Positions 27,625-37,096 of a stretch of 64,000 nucleotides of DNA are shown piece by piece. Below the pieces are notes generated by a model. The model worked only from the letters and a program-made list of their open reading frames with translations, had not been told where the DNA came from and did not search any database. Numbering within the stretch: position 1 is the first letter of the stretch; each line of letters opens with the position of its first letter. Source of the stretch: JASHPR01 sp963778075 (GTDB taxonomy: Bacteria; Actinomycetota; Actinomycetes; Streptosporangiales; Streptosporangiaceae); the NCBI GenBank assembly GCA_963778075.1, contig CAVZTJ010000015.1, positions 62,001 through 126,000 on the forward strand, written 5' to 3'. The position numbers were made by a program, and so were the translations under genes.

Positions 27625-29088
27625 TCATACCCGTGTGCGGCTGGCGAAGGCTGTGGTGGTTCCCAGGAGGGCCAGTGCCGCGAGTACGAGGATGGCGTGC
27701 TTGTAGCCGGTGAGCAACTGCATTACGACCGCGTGTGATGCGCGGGACGCGGTGCCGGCGTAGAACTGGCGGCGCAGCCCGGCGGCCAGCGGCGCAGTGA
27801 CAATCCCCAGCACGACGGTCGTGCTGACCAGGTAGAAGACTTCCGAGAGCATCAGCCTGGCACCGTTGATCACTCCGCCAGTCACCCGTGGCGCCCTGGA
27901 CATGACGACGTTGGCGTTGGCGGGCCCGAAGATGCCGCTGCCGAGGCCGATCAGCGCGAGCGCGGCCAGGATCGCCGGGTACCCACCGCCGAGCGTAACC
28001 GCGAGCAACGCGATACCGGCGAAGGCCAGGGCCGAACCGGCCACGGCGAGCGTGTCGGAGCGCAGCAGCCGGGCGAGCCTCCCGGCTGAGACGGCGGCCA
28101 GGACAGTGGCCACCGGCAGCGGCGTTATCTTGAGGCCGGCATCGAGGGCGCTGTCGCCCGACACGGCCTGGAAGTACAAGACCATGAGCAGGACAGGACT
28201 CCACTGTGCCATGGCGTTGGCGCAGGCGGAGGCCATCGCGAGCGACAGCGAGCGGTCGGCGAACATCCGCAGGTCAAGCAGCGGAGCGCGAATCCTGAGC
28301 TCGCGGACCGCGAAGCCGGCGAGCAGCGCGGCCGCCGCGCCGGCGCCGCCGATAACCGGCGGGGCCAGCCAGCCGCTGGTCTGGCTGAGCGAGAGGCTGA
28401 TGACGAGCCCGGCGAGACCGGTCAGCACCAGCAGGTTCCCGGGAAGGTCGACCGGCCGGCCCCGCTGCGGCCTGGTACCGCCAGGCAGCACGGCCCAGCA
28501 CGCCAGCAGGCTGATGATCCCTACCGGCACACTAAGCAGGAAGATCCACCGCCAGCCCGCCGCGCTGGCGATCGCGCCGCCGACCGACGGGCCGATCAGC
28601 TGCGCGACGGAGACGGACGCGAAGTAGAGGCCGAGCGCGTGATTGGCGCGGCCTTCTGGCACCAGCTCAAGCACAAGAGCAGCGTTATTGGCCCAGATCG
28701 CAGCGGTCCCGATGGCCTGGCAGGCTTCAAGCGCGATGAGCAGCCACACGGACGGAGCAACCCCGGCGAAGATGCTGGCCACGGTGAACGCGCCGAGGGC
28801 CAACAGGTAGACATTCCGGCGGCCGACGAGGTCACCGACACGGCCCATGCTCAGCATGAGCGCGGTGCTGGCGACTGACGGCGCGAGGATGACAAAGACA
28901 GCCGCCAGCGCGCCGGCCTGGAAATGCCGGACGATCGCCGGGACCGCGACGATGAGCATGGTGGAGCTCAGGCCGACAAAGAACGCAGTCAGCGACACTG
29001 CTGCCAGTGCCAGGGACGGTGACACCCGTGGCGCCGATGCCGCAACCTGAGAGCCAGGCATACAGGAATCAGCATGGGAGCCAGACAC
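27625..29088 (-). CDS. MFS multidrug exporter, DHA2 (14-helix) family
   Basis: The 487-residue protein has about 14 hydrophobic helices, the DHA2 size. The loop between helices 2 and 3 reads GRVGDLVGRRNVYLL (MFS motif A). Motif-C-like sequence follows helix 5 (LIGPSVGGAIASAAGWRWIF). Members expel cationic or lipophilic drugs by proton antiport. The gene is divergent from a LysR regulator 264 bp away, a common arrangement in which the regulator controls the exporter. The first 25 residues are polar and the true start could be a few codons further in. Confidence 0.85.
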   Translation of the reverse strand: MSGSHADSCMPGSQVAASAPRVSPSLALAAVSLTAFFVGLSSTMLIVAVPAIVRHFQAGALAAVFVILAPSVASTALMLSMGRVGDLVGRRNVYLLALGAFTVASIFAGVAPSVWLLIALEACQAIGTAAIWANNAALVLELVPEGRANHALGLYFASVSVAQLIGPSVGGAIASAAGWRWIFLLSVPVGIISLLACWAVLPGGTRPQRGRPVDLPGNLLVLTGLAGLVISLSLSQTSGWLAPPVIGGAGAAAALLAGFAVRELRIRAPLLDLRMFADRSLSLAMASACANAMAQWSPVLLMVLYFQAVSGDSALDAGLKITPLPVATVLAAVSAGRLARLLRSDTLAVAGSALAFAGIALLAVTLGGGYPAILAALALIGLGSGIFGPANANVVMSRAPRVTGGVINGARLMLSEVFYLVSTTVVLGIVTAPLAAGLRRQFYAGTASRASHAVVMQLLTGYKHAILVLAALALLGTTTAFASRTRV

Positions 29089-29352
29089 GCAGGAATCGCC
29101 TAGCTACCGCAGATTCCGCCGCAGGCCGGGACCATCAGCGAGCGCACGCCAGCCCGGCCCCGGCCGACTGTGAAGGACCAGCCGATGCCGGCCACCACCA
29201 GCCAGCTCTGACCTCGAGCGCTCCCCTGCCGCCGAATCGCCTTGGCGGTGGTCACTGGAGAACCTTCCTGTCGAGTTCTGATCCCCCATTCTCGGCGGCC
29301 AGCGGTCCATACAGAACCGCAATCATTTATCTAACTGTTATTATGAATCCTT
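29089..29352. promoter_or_regulatory. Divergent promoter region of the MFS exporter and the LysR regulator
   Basis: Most of this gap is GC-rich, but 29319-29352 is strikingly AT-rich and lies directly before the LysR ATG. It contains TCATTTAT and ATTATGA in imperfect inverted orientation, which could be a LysR-type operator overlapping the regulator's own promoter. The exact boxes cannot be fixed by eye. Confidence 0.4.
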
Positions 29353-30270
29353 ATGACTGGGTACGATCCACAGCTGCTGACGACCCTCCTTGCCGTGGAG
29401 CAGACCGGCAGCTTCACCCGTGCCGCCGCCCGGCTCGGCATCCAGCAGCCGACCGTCAGCCAGCACATTCGCCGCCTCGAGCAGCGGATCGGCCGGACGC
29501 TCGTGCTGCGCGATACGCACTCGGTAGCCCTGACCGCCGACGGTGAGGCGATGGCTGGATTCGCGCGCAACATCCTCGCCGCCAGCGACCAAGCGGAGGC
29601 CTATTTCAGCGGATCGCGCCCGCGCGGACGGCTCCGCATCGGCATCTCCGACGACCTCGCCCTCACCCGCCTGCCGCAGATCCTGCGCGACTTCCGCCGG
29701 GACAACCCACTTGTCGACTTCGTCCTCACCCTCGACCAGAGCAGCCTGCTCCACCACCGCCTGGCCGACCACAGGCTCGACGTGTTCATCGGCTACCGCC
29801 CCAGCGGCGAGGCGCGCAGTCAGCTGGTCAAGCGGGACCGCCTCGTATGGGTCGGCACCCCGTCGACACGGCTCGACGTGACCAGGCCCCTGCCGCTCGT
29901 CGTCTATCCGAAGCCCAGCCTCTCGCGCACCGAGATGGGCCAGGCCCTGAACCGGGCCCGGCTGCCGTTCCGCAGCGTCTGCGTCTGCCATGCCGTCAAC
30001 GGCCTCATCGCCGCCGTGGCCGCCGGGATCGGCATCTCGGCCATGGCGGCCAGCCTCGTCCCGCCCCAGCTCACCATGCTCGGCCCCGGACACCGGCTGC
30101 CTGAACTCGGCACGATCGACCTCGTCATGCTGGCCAACCCACGAACCGAACAGGAACCGGCCGTGCGCGCCCTCATCTCGACCGTGCTAGCCAGCGGGTC
30201 AGGACCGCTGGCCGCCTACCGCCAGCAGGCCGACGGGAATCCCGCCCGCCTAGCGATTCTTGGTCGCTAG
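29353..30270 (+). CDS. LysR-family transcriptional regulator
   Basis: The 305-residue protein begins with the classic LysR helix-turn-helix (LLAVEQTGSFTRAAARLGIQ, then QPTVSQHIRRLEQ). A LysR effector domain follows (RLRIGISDDLALTRLPQILR; AAGIGISAMAASLVPP). The length is normal. The effector is not predictable. Divergent placement from the DHA2 exporter makes that gene the most likely target. Confidence 0.93.
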   Translation: MTGYDPQLLTTLLAVEQTGSFTRAAARLGIQQPTVSQHIRRLEQRIGRTLVLRDTHSVALTADGEAMAGFARNILAASDQAEAYFSGSRPRGRLRIGISDDLALTRLPQILRDFRRDNPLVDFVLTLDQSSLLHHRLADHRLDVFIGYRPSGEARSQLVKRDRLVWVGTPSTRLDVTRPLPLVVYPKPSLSRTEMGQALNRARLPFRSVCVCHAVNGLIAAVAAGIGISAMAASLVPPQLTMLGPGHRLPELGTIDLVMLANPRTEQEPAVRALISTVLASGSGPLAAYRQQADGNPARLAILGR

Positions 30271-30294
30271 GAGCTGAACGTTTGTGTCAAGTTT

Positions 30295-30540
30295 TCACGC
30301 GGCCGGGCTGAGGCGGGCGCGGGTTATGTGGGTGCCGATGTGCTGGTCGATGGCGCGCAAGGCGGCGCGGAGTTCGGGTGGGGCCTGGGGCTGGTCGGCG
30401 GCCAGGAGTGGGCGCAGCAGCTTGGTGTAGAAGACCGCGACCTTGACGCCGTCGGGGGTCAGGACGTAGCGGTTGGTGTGCTCGATCCGGCGGATGAGCC
30501 CGGTGAGGCGGAGCCGCCGCAGGTCGTAGGTCATCTGGCT
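30295..30540 (-). pseudogene. Winged-helix-like C-terminal fragment
   Basis: The last 80 codons of a long open frame read like a winged helix: QMTYDLRRLRLTGLIRRIEH, then NRYVLTPDGVKVAVFYTKL, and a helical tail. The preceding 170 codons of the frame (to 31050) do not look coding. I therefore take this as the surviving 3' end of a larger gene, possibly of mobile origin. I cannot name the family. Confidence 0.5.
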
Positions 30541-31107
30541 GGGGTGCAGGGGGCGTGCAGCAGTCCGGTCATCAAGGCGCGCAGGCGACCTGGCACTCCG
30601 GGGACGGCGCCCGAGCATCAGCAGGCAGTACTCCAGGCGATCGCGAGGTGCCGCACCGCCCGGCAGCCAGGCTAGAAACGGCAACTCTCCCGGCTCCCGC
30701 CAGCCCCACACATTGCACCGGCGTGACCGATGCCCGGCACTCCGCAGCACCGCCCGGCCGAGGCCAAGTCCGGCTAGCGGCCCACCGCGCCCCTTGCCAC
30801 CTCGGGCTCCTCCACTTTCCGGCCGACCGCGCCGACCGAAGCTCACTATGAGTGCAATGGTCTGGTGGGTACTGCTGTTGTGGTTCCAGCGTAAACGCAC
30901 CGGGAAACCCGATGCAAACGCTAAAAGAAACGCACTCAGGCACACAGGAACGGAGGTCAAGAGGAACTCATGGCCGGAGGAACTCAGAAACTGGAATTGA
31001 CACTCGGATAACGTACAGAAAGCCGCGAGAAAAGCTGCGGCTATTGCCACCCGGCGGCGAGCTCGTCCAGCACCAGACCGCCATCGCCAGCATGGCCATC
31101 GGTCACG

Positions 31108-33022
31108 CTCGCCGAGCTCGAGCCGGATGGCCGGTTAGTCCTGGCGGGCTAGGCCGCGCTCGGGCGCGAGCGTGCCGCGGCCTGGCGGCCTGGCGCTTGT
31201 GTCATCGCGGCCGGCTGCCGGACCGCGAACATCAGCAGCGCCGACGCCAGCAGGCAGCTGGCGAGGAAGATGAAGGAAGCCCCGGTGCCACCGCCGAGCC
31301 AGCCCACCAGGTATGTGCCCGCGAACCCGCCGAGGCCGCCGAACGCGTTGATCAGGCCGACCGCCGGCCCGGCGCTGGCGCGCGGCAGCAGTTCGGGAAT
31401 GAACGCGAAGTACGGACCGTACGGCGCGTACATGGCCGCGGCGGCGACGATGAGCAGGATGAACGAGGTCGTGAAGCTGCCGTTGCCGACCAGGTAGGAC
31501 GCGTAGAACGCCGCGGCCGCCGCGGCCAGCGGCAGCCACACGAACCCGCGCCGCCTGCCAGAGCCGTCGGACAGCCTCGAGACCGCCAGCATGGCCAGGA
31601 CCGCCGCCGCGTAAGGCACGGCGGAAAGGGCGCCGGTTGTGCCGATACCCTGCCGGGTCAGCCCCGCCACGATGGTCGGCAGCCAGAACACGAACCCGTA
31701 CACGCCGATGCTCCACAGCAGGTACTGGGCGGACAGCACGACGACGGCGGGCGATCGCAGCAGCACCCAGCGGTTGCCCGGTGCCGGGGTGGCCGCGTCT
31801 TCCGCATCAAGGGCCCTGCTCACGGCGTCCCGGTCGCGCTCGGACAGCCATCCGGCGTCCGCGGGGCGGTCATCGACGACCGCCCGGAAGATGAACGCCC
31901 AGCCAATGGCCGGCACGCCCTCGATGATGAACATCCACCGCCAGCTCGTCGCCGTGATCAGGTAGCCGGACACCACCGACATCCACATCAGCGTGACGGG
32001 ATTGCCCAGGATCAAGATGGCGTCGGCGCGGCCGCGCTCGGGCCGGGTGAACCAGTGGCTGAGAAACACCAGCATCGTTGGCAGCACGACGGCCTCCACC
32101 ACGCCCAGCAGGAAACGGTCCGCGAGCAGGAAGCCGAAGGAGGGCAGCACGCCCTGCAGCGCGGCCAGCACACCCCAGGCCAGCAGCGACCAGAACACCA
32201 GCCGGCGCACGCTGTGCCGTTCTGCGTAGTCACCGGCCGGCACCTGGAACAGGAAGTAGCCGATGAAGAACATCCCGCCCAGCAGCCCGCTTTCCGCCGA
32301 GGTGATGTGCAGCGTCTTCTCAAGGCCGCCGGGTGCCCCAATCGCGTAATTTGAACGGTCCAGGTACGCGAAGCTGTAAGTGACGAAGGCGACCGGGAGC
32401 AGCCGCTTCCACCGCGCAGCAGGCAGGCTTGCCGCGCCGTTCACCGGGTCCGGGCCGCCTCGCGTACTCACCACAACCTCCTCCGGTGGTTTTCTGCCGT
32501 GGCCGGCGCCACCGTCCACGGCCCCGCTGACTCACTCCGCTCCCCACCGTTGCCCTGGCTAACCATTTCGGCGGCCTTGCCAGGGAAAGGCCGGCGGCCG
32601 TCCTGGCCTCATGACGCCGCCGCCGCGCGAAGCCGGCACGCTGCAGATCCAGCCAGGCAATGCCCCGCGCGCTGCCGACCTGCTGGAATCCGAAGACCTG
32701 AGTGGCGCCACGGAGCTTGGCTGCGGCAGCCGGCACGCACTTAACGCGCAGGCGGCCCGCCTCGCCGGGCTGACCCGAACTCACCGGTGCCGTCGAGTGC
32801 GCCGCTGGTAGGGCCTTTGGGGTAGGCCGCGCTGCTTTCGGCGGGCACATTCTGCGGGTGTCCCTGGCCCTGCGACATCTGCTTGATCTTCAGGTGGCGG
32901 ATGATGTCCTGCCACTCGCCGGGCTCGAGCCGGACGGCCGGTTAGTCCTGGCGGCCTAGGCCGCGCTCGGGCACGACCGTGCCGCGGCCTGCCGGCCTAG
33001 CGCCTGTGGCATCGCGGCCGGC
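31108..33022. repeat. 108-bp direct repeat (31108-31215 and 32915-33022) flanking an MFS gene
   Basis: The two 108-bp segments align without gaps and with about ten mismatches. Both contain CCGGTTAGTCCTGGCGG and end GCATCGCGGCCGGC or nearly so. The first copy covers the last 22 codons and stop codon of the ACS-type MFS gene. The second encodes the same tail and stop but has no gene body upstream. It is probably the scar of a tandem duplication of the transporter or of an ancestral neighbour. Confidence 0.75.
31149..32471 (-). CDS. MFS transporter, anion:cation symporter (ACS)-like family
   Basis: GTG 32471 is preceded by GGAGGAGG and gives 440 residues with 12 predicted helices. Helix 1 reads LPVAFVTYSFAYLDRSNYAI, where the YLDRSNY motif is the mark of the ACS group that carries organic anions such as hexuronates, tartrate or phthalate. 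The typical FFIGYFLFQVPAG and SWRWMFIIEGVPA segments are also present. No catabolic genes adjoin it, so the substrate is unknown. Its 3' end lies in a 108-bp direct repeat. Confidence 0.88.
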   Translation of the reverse strand: MSTRGGPDPVNGAASLPAARWKRLLPVAFVTYSFAYLDRSNYAIGAPGGLEKTLHITSAESGLLGGMFFIGYFLFQVPAGDYAERHSVRRLVFWSLLAWGVLAALQGVLPSFGFLLADRFLLGVVEAVVLPTMLVFLSHWFTRPERGRADAILILGNPVTLMWMSVVSGYLITATSWRWMFIIEGVPAIGWAFIFRAVVDDRPADAGWLSERDRDAVSRALDAEDAATPAPGNRWVLLRSPAVVVLSAQYLLWSIGVYGFVFWLPTIVAGLTRQGIGTTGALSAVPYAAAVLAMLAVSRLSDGSGRRRGFVWLPLAAAAAAFYASYLVGNGSFTTSFILLIVAAAAMYAPYGPYFAFIPELLPRASAGPAVGLINAFGGLGGFAGTYLVGWLGGGTGASFIFLASCLLASALLMFAVRQPAAMTQAPGRQAAARSRPSAA

Positions 33023-33202
33023 AAAGTTTAGGGCCGAACCCCAGGGCCTTCCCTAGCGACACCGCCGGACGGCCTGGTCATGCTCGAAATGGCAGCCGGA
33101 GGTTGGCCGCCGATAAGAAACAGGAGGCAGGCATGCACGACAGGAAATCTCTTGCGCACGCGCTACTGGCTCCGGGCCGCGGGCACGCGGGGAGGCATCA
33201 GC
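32472..33202. other. Intergenic stretch with the second repeat copy, no complete gene
   Basis: Apart from the 108-bp repeat copy at 32915-33022 no coding region is convincing. A 66-codon plus-strand frame (32611-32811) contains ATELGCGSRHAL, reminiscent of methyltransferase motif I, but nothing else supports a gene. GGGGAGGC at 33189-33196 belongs to the next small gene. Confidence 0.4.
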
Positions 33203-33331
33203 ATGAGTATGGAGCTAATTATCGCAATAGTTGTAGTGCTTGTGGCGATCGGGATCGCCGTAGGGCGCAAGGTGCGTACGGGCTCTTTCGCCCCATGGTG
33301 GTGGCGTGGCAAGGGGGGCCGGGATGCGTAG
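33203..33331 (+). CDS. Small single-pass membrane protein, 42 residues
   Basis: ATG 33203 follows GGGGAGGC with ideal spacing. The product has one hydrophobic helix (LIIAIVVVLVAIGIAVG) and then a basic, Trp-rich tail (FAPWWWRGKGGRDA). It overlaps the start of the ABC ATPase frame by 8 bases, suggesting translational coupling. The family is unknown to me. Confidence 0.55.
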   Translation: MSMELIIAIVVVLVAIGIAVGRKVRTGSFAPWWWRGKGGRDA

Positions 33332-33830
33332 GAGCCCCGGATCGCTGGCGAGGCCGGCGGCTGTGACCGTGCGGATGGCCCGGGACGGCGCGAAGGCTGC
33401 CGGGGCGCCGGTGCGGCGGGATGGGGCCGTGCTGCCGCTTGCCGTTGACCTGCGGGGGGTGCATAAGTCGTTCGGCTCGGTGCGGGCCGTGCAAGGGGTC
33501 GCCCTGGCCATCGGTTCCGGAGAGGTCATGGCTTTCCTGGGGCCCAACGGTGCCGGGAAGCCCTCGACGATCGACATGATCTTGGGCCTGTCCCGCCCGG
33601 ATGCTGGTGCGGTCGAGGTCTACGGCATGGCGCCGCGCCACGCGGTTCGCAAGGGCCTGGTGTCCGCGGTCATGCAGGCGGGGGGGTTGCTTTAAGGACC
33701 TCACGATGGCTGAGACGGTTCAGTACACCGCCAGCCTGTTCGCGGTGAGCCGCCCGGCCGGTGAGGTGCTGGAGCGGGCGGGTATTGGCGCGAGCGCGGG
33801 CGAGCGTCAGCGCACCGAACGGCGGATCTC
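33324..33830 (+). pseudogene. ABC transporter ATPase, degenerate and truncated
   Basis: After an Arg/Ala-rich start, VDLRGVHKSFGSVRAVQGVA and VMAFLGPNGAG are clear ABC ATPase sequence. However, the Walker A serine-threonine pair reads KPST instead of KSTT. An extra T near 33691 ends the first frame at a TAA. The sequence resumes in the next frame (KDLTMAETVQYTASLF, VLERAGIGASAG) and breaks off just before the expected LSGGQ signature. There is no Walker B or permease. The gene is dead: substituted P-loop, frameshift and truncation. Confidence 0.8.
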
Positions 33831-34191
33831 GCGCACAGGCCACCGACCAGCCCGGTCACTCAGCGTGACTCGGGCTTCGAGCCTGTCGTAGCGCCGGATC
33901 GCCGATTCTGGTTCGCGTGTTCATTTGGTGATTCAGTACCAGCGAGGTTGCCAGATTGCCTGTTATGCGCGGCATTGACCTGGGCAGAGGCCTGGTCAAG
34001 AGACTCGCGCGTCAACGGGGTTTGAGCCGCCGTTGAGCTGATGGTCGGGACTGCGGCCCTGGTAGCTGCGCGCCGAGGACTTGGTCGCCTGCGCTAGCCG
34101 GTGCTGGCTGACGGATTGGGTGCTGACGCGGGCTTGCTGGCGGGGATGGCTGGTTGCAGACTTGCGTGGTGGGCCAGCTCAGGGGCGGTCG
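33831..34191. other. Intergenic, no supported gene
   Basis: The 361 bp between the ABC relic and the STAND gene contain short unrelated open frames only. Base composition is mixed and no hairpin or family similarity stands out. It may be the junction where the 3' part of the ABC locus was lost. Confidence 0.35.
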
Positions 34192-36801
34192 GTGAGCCAG
34201 GGGCCGCGGGATGAGCCAGTGATCCGGACTCCTGACCGGCGTCTGCGGGTGTTCGTGAGTTCCACGCTGGGCGAGCTAGCCGACGAGCGGCGGGCCGTCT
34301 CGCGCGCGATCGAGGCGCTGCGCCTGACCCCGGTGATGTTTGAGCTCGGGGCCCGGCCGTACCCGCCGCGGGAGGTGTACCAGCAGTACCTGGCGCAAAG
34401 CGACGTGTTCGTCGGGCTGTACTGGCAACGGTACGGGCAGCCCGCCCCAGGCATGCAGGTCTCCGGCCTGGAGGAGGAGTTCGACCTGTCCGGTGCGCTG
34501 CCCCGGCTGCTGTACGTCAAGGCGCCGGCGGCCGGCCGCGACCCTCGCCTGGGCGATCTGCTGGCCCGCATCCAGGATGACGCCTCGGCGTCTTACCGGC
34601 ATTTCCGCACCCCCGCCGAGCTGGGCCGGCTGGTGCGTGATGACCTGGCGGTGCTGCTGAGTGAGCGGTTCGCCGCCGCCGGCCAGGCAGCGGCCGCGGT
34701 GGCGTCGCCGCCCGGTGTCCGCGGCCCCCGCCCGCTGCCGGTGAGCACGACGTCGCTGCTGGGGCGGGAGCGGGCCGTCGACGAGGTGGCCGGGCTGCTC
34801 GAGCGTCCTGAGGTGCGGCTGGTGACGCTGACTGGGCCGGGCGGGGTCGGCAAGACCCGGCTGGCGGTGGCGGTGGGCGAGCGGCTGCGAGACCGGTTCG
34901 GCGCGGGCACCGCCTTCGTGCCGCTGGATGCAGTCACCGACTCGCGGCAGGTCCTGGCCGCCATCGGCCGGGCCGCGGGCGCCGACCTCGCTGGTGCCGG
35001 CGCGCCGCTGGAGGCGCTGGCCGAGACGTTCGGCGACGGCGCGTGGCTGCTGGTCCTGGACAACCTGGAGCAGGTGATCCAGGCCGCCCTGGACCTGGGC
35101 GAGTTGCTGGCCCGCTGCCCAGGGGTGGCGATCTTGGCCACCAGCCGCACGGTGCTGGGGCTGCGCGCCGAGTGGGAGTACCCGGTGCCGCCGCTGGCGT
35201 TGCCGGCAGATCCGGGTACCGCCTCGGTCGCGGAGGTGGCGGCCTCGCCCGCGGTGGCGCTGTTCGTGGACCGGGCCCGCGCGGTGCGCCCCGGCTTTGC
35301 CCTCACCGAGGGCAACGCGGCGGCGGTGGCGGAGATCTGCCGGCGGCTAGACGGAGTTCCGCTGGCGATCGAGCTGGCCGCCGCCCGCACCCGGCTGCTG
35401 GACCCGCCCGCGCTGCTGGACCGGCTGGCGGCCTCGCTGGACGCGCTCGGCACCGGCGCGGTGGACCTCCCCGAGCGGCAGCGGACCCTGCGCGCCACCG
35501 TGGAGTGGAGCGTCGGCCTCTTGGAAGACGCCGAGCGTTCGCTGCTGGAGGTCACGGCGGTGTTCACCGACGGCTGGACCATCCCGGCCGCCGCCCAGGT
35601 GGCGGGCCTGGATGAGGACCGGGCGCTGGAGTTGTGTGAGGCGCTGGCCCGGCACAGCCTGGTCGCTATCGACAGCACCGAGCTCGGGCCCCGGCCGCGG
35701 ATGCTGGCGACCGTCCGCGCGTTCGTGGCCGAGCGGCTGGCGGCCCGGCCCGACGCCGCCGAGGTCGGGCGGAGGCACGCTGGCTTCTACGGGGCGCTGG
35801 CCGAGCAGGCCGACCGGCCGCTGCGCGGCCCCGGGTGGAGCGAATGGACGGAGCGGCTGCAGGCCGAGGCGGGCAACCTGGCCGCCGCGGTGCGCTGGTA
35901 CCTGACGCACGACCGCGGGCCGCTGCCGCACCTGTTCCGGGTCCTGTATCTGTTCTGGTCGCAGCGGGACCTCGGGCGCGAGGCCTGGTCCTGGGTGGAG
36001 CAGCTGCTGCCCGGTTTTGGCACGCTGGACCCGCAGGCCCGGGCCGAGCTGGCCTGGGCGGCGGCGGTGCTCGCCGACGACATCGGGGACGACGCGGCGG
36101 CGCTGGCGGCCCGCCAGCGCCTGGCGCCGCTGCTGCCCGGGATCCAGGATCCCTTCCTGCACGCGGTGGCCCGGCTGGCGATGGCGTGGACCTTGCCGGT
36201 CGCCGGCGACTACGGCGGGGCGCTGCGGGAGGCGGCGGCCTCGCTGGAGGAGCTCCGCGGCCAGGACGAGCCTGTCTTCACCGCCATGGCCGCGTTGACC
36301 GTCGGCTCCCTGGAGACCACGCTGGGCCGCTACGATGACGCCCTGCGTCACCTGCGTGAGGCGCGTGACCTGGCGGAGCGAGTCCGCGGTGACTGGCTCG
36401 CCGCGGGCTCCCGGGTACAGCTGGGCATCCTAGATGTCGTGCGCGGCAGCCTCGATGAGGCCCGGCCGCTGTTGGAGGAGGCGCTGGACCGGGGCCTGGC
36501 GGCCCGCAGCACCTCGTTCGTGACCCTGTGCCTGGCCGGGTACGCCCAGCTGGCGTTCGCAGACGGCGACCCGGACCGGGCGGCGCTGCTGGCAGGCGCG
36601 GCCGAGGGCCTGCGCCGGCGGGTCGGCCTGCGGGCATGGCCGCATCTGCGGCGGGTCGAGGCCGATCTGGTGGCCCAGCTCCGCCACAGGCTGGGCGCAG
36701 CCCGGTTCGATCAGGCGTTCTCCGCCGGCTCCGGGCTCACCCAGCAGCAGGCGGTAGCCATCGTCCGGGACCAGCGTGGTACCGGCACTCAGACGCCGTG
36801 A
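34192..36801 (+). CDS. DUF4062-STAND NTPase with TPR-like repeats
   Basis: The roughly 869-residue protein starts (GTG 34192 or 34219) with a DUF4062 domain: RLRVFVSSTLGELADERRAV, then SDVFVGLYWQRYG. It continues with an NB-ARC-like STAND ATPase: Walker A LTGPGGVGKTRLA near residue 220, Walker B WLLVLDNLEQV, sensor ILATSRTVLGL, and GVPLAIELAAARTRLL. The last 300 residues are helical TPR-type repeats. No C-terminal DNA-binding domain is present. STAND proteins act as ligand-triggered switches. DUF4062 is a TIR-like N-terminal module found in several predicted conflict systems. A role in defence or signalling is inference only. Confidence 0.85.
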   Translation: MSQGPRDEPVIRTPDRRLRVFVSSTLGELADERRAVSRAIEALRLTPVMFELGARPYPPREVYQQYLAQSDVFVGLYWQRYGQPAPGMQVSGLEEEFDLSGALPRLLYVKAPAAGRDPRLGDLLARIQDDASASYRHFRTPAELGRLVRDDLAVLLSERFAAAGQAAAAVASPPGVRGPRPLPVSTTSLLGRERAVDEVAGLLERPEVRLVTLTGPGGVGKTRLAVAVGERLRDRFGAGTAFVPLDAVTDSRQVLAAIGRAAGADLAGAGAPLEALAETFGDGAWLLVLDNLEQVIQAALDLGELLARCPGVAILATSRTVLGLRAEWEYPVPPLALPADPGTASVAEVAASPAVALFVDRARAVRPGFALTEGNAAAVAEICRRLDGVPLAIELAAARTRLLDPPALLDRLAASLDALGTGAVDLPERQRTLRATVEWSVGLLEDAERSLLEVTAVFTDGWTIPAAAQVAGLDEDRALELCEALARHSLVAIDSTELGPRPRMLATVRAFVAERLAARPDAAEVGRRHAGFYGALAEQADRPLRGPGWSEWTERLQAEAGNLAAAVRWYLTHDRGPLPHLFRVLYLFWSQRDLGREAWSWVEQLLPGFGTLDPQARAELAWAAAVLADDIGDDAAALAARQRLAPLLPGIQDPFLHAVARLAMAWTLPVAGDYGGALREAAASLEELRGQDEPVFTAMAALTVGSLETTLGRYDDALRHLREARDLAERVRGDWLAAGSRVQLGILDVVRGSLDEARPLLEEALDRGLAARSTSFVTLCLAGYAQLAFADGDPDRAALLAGAAEGLRRRVGLRAWPHLRRVEADLVAQLRHRLGAARFDQAFSAGSGLTQQQAVAIVRDQRGTGTQTP

Positions 36802-37096
36802 GCCACCACGGCAGACAGCGCGGAAGCTGCTGCAGCCTGGAGGCCTGCGCAGAGGCGGACCTGGCGCCGGCTCTGCGGCCAGTCCGGCCTCGCGCGAGAA
36901 CACCTCGTCCCATCCGGCCGTTAGCCCTGCGGCGATCTTCCCAGCGGCCAGGTCGTCGCCTTCCCGGCCCCCGCACCCCGGGGCCGGACGGCCCTGGCAG
37001 CGAGTTTGATAGATCGCGCCTAGCGGGCAGCTCTGTCAGCCCGGTATGGGCGAGGCCGGGCAGGTGCGCGATGCCCACCGCGGGAGCGGACCTGGA

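Noticed and set aside
32611..32811. Possible methyltransferase motif (ELGCGSRHAL)
   Set aside because: Only one short motif and no downstream SAM-domain sequence; too little for a gene call.
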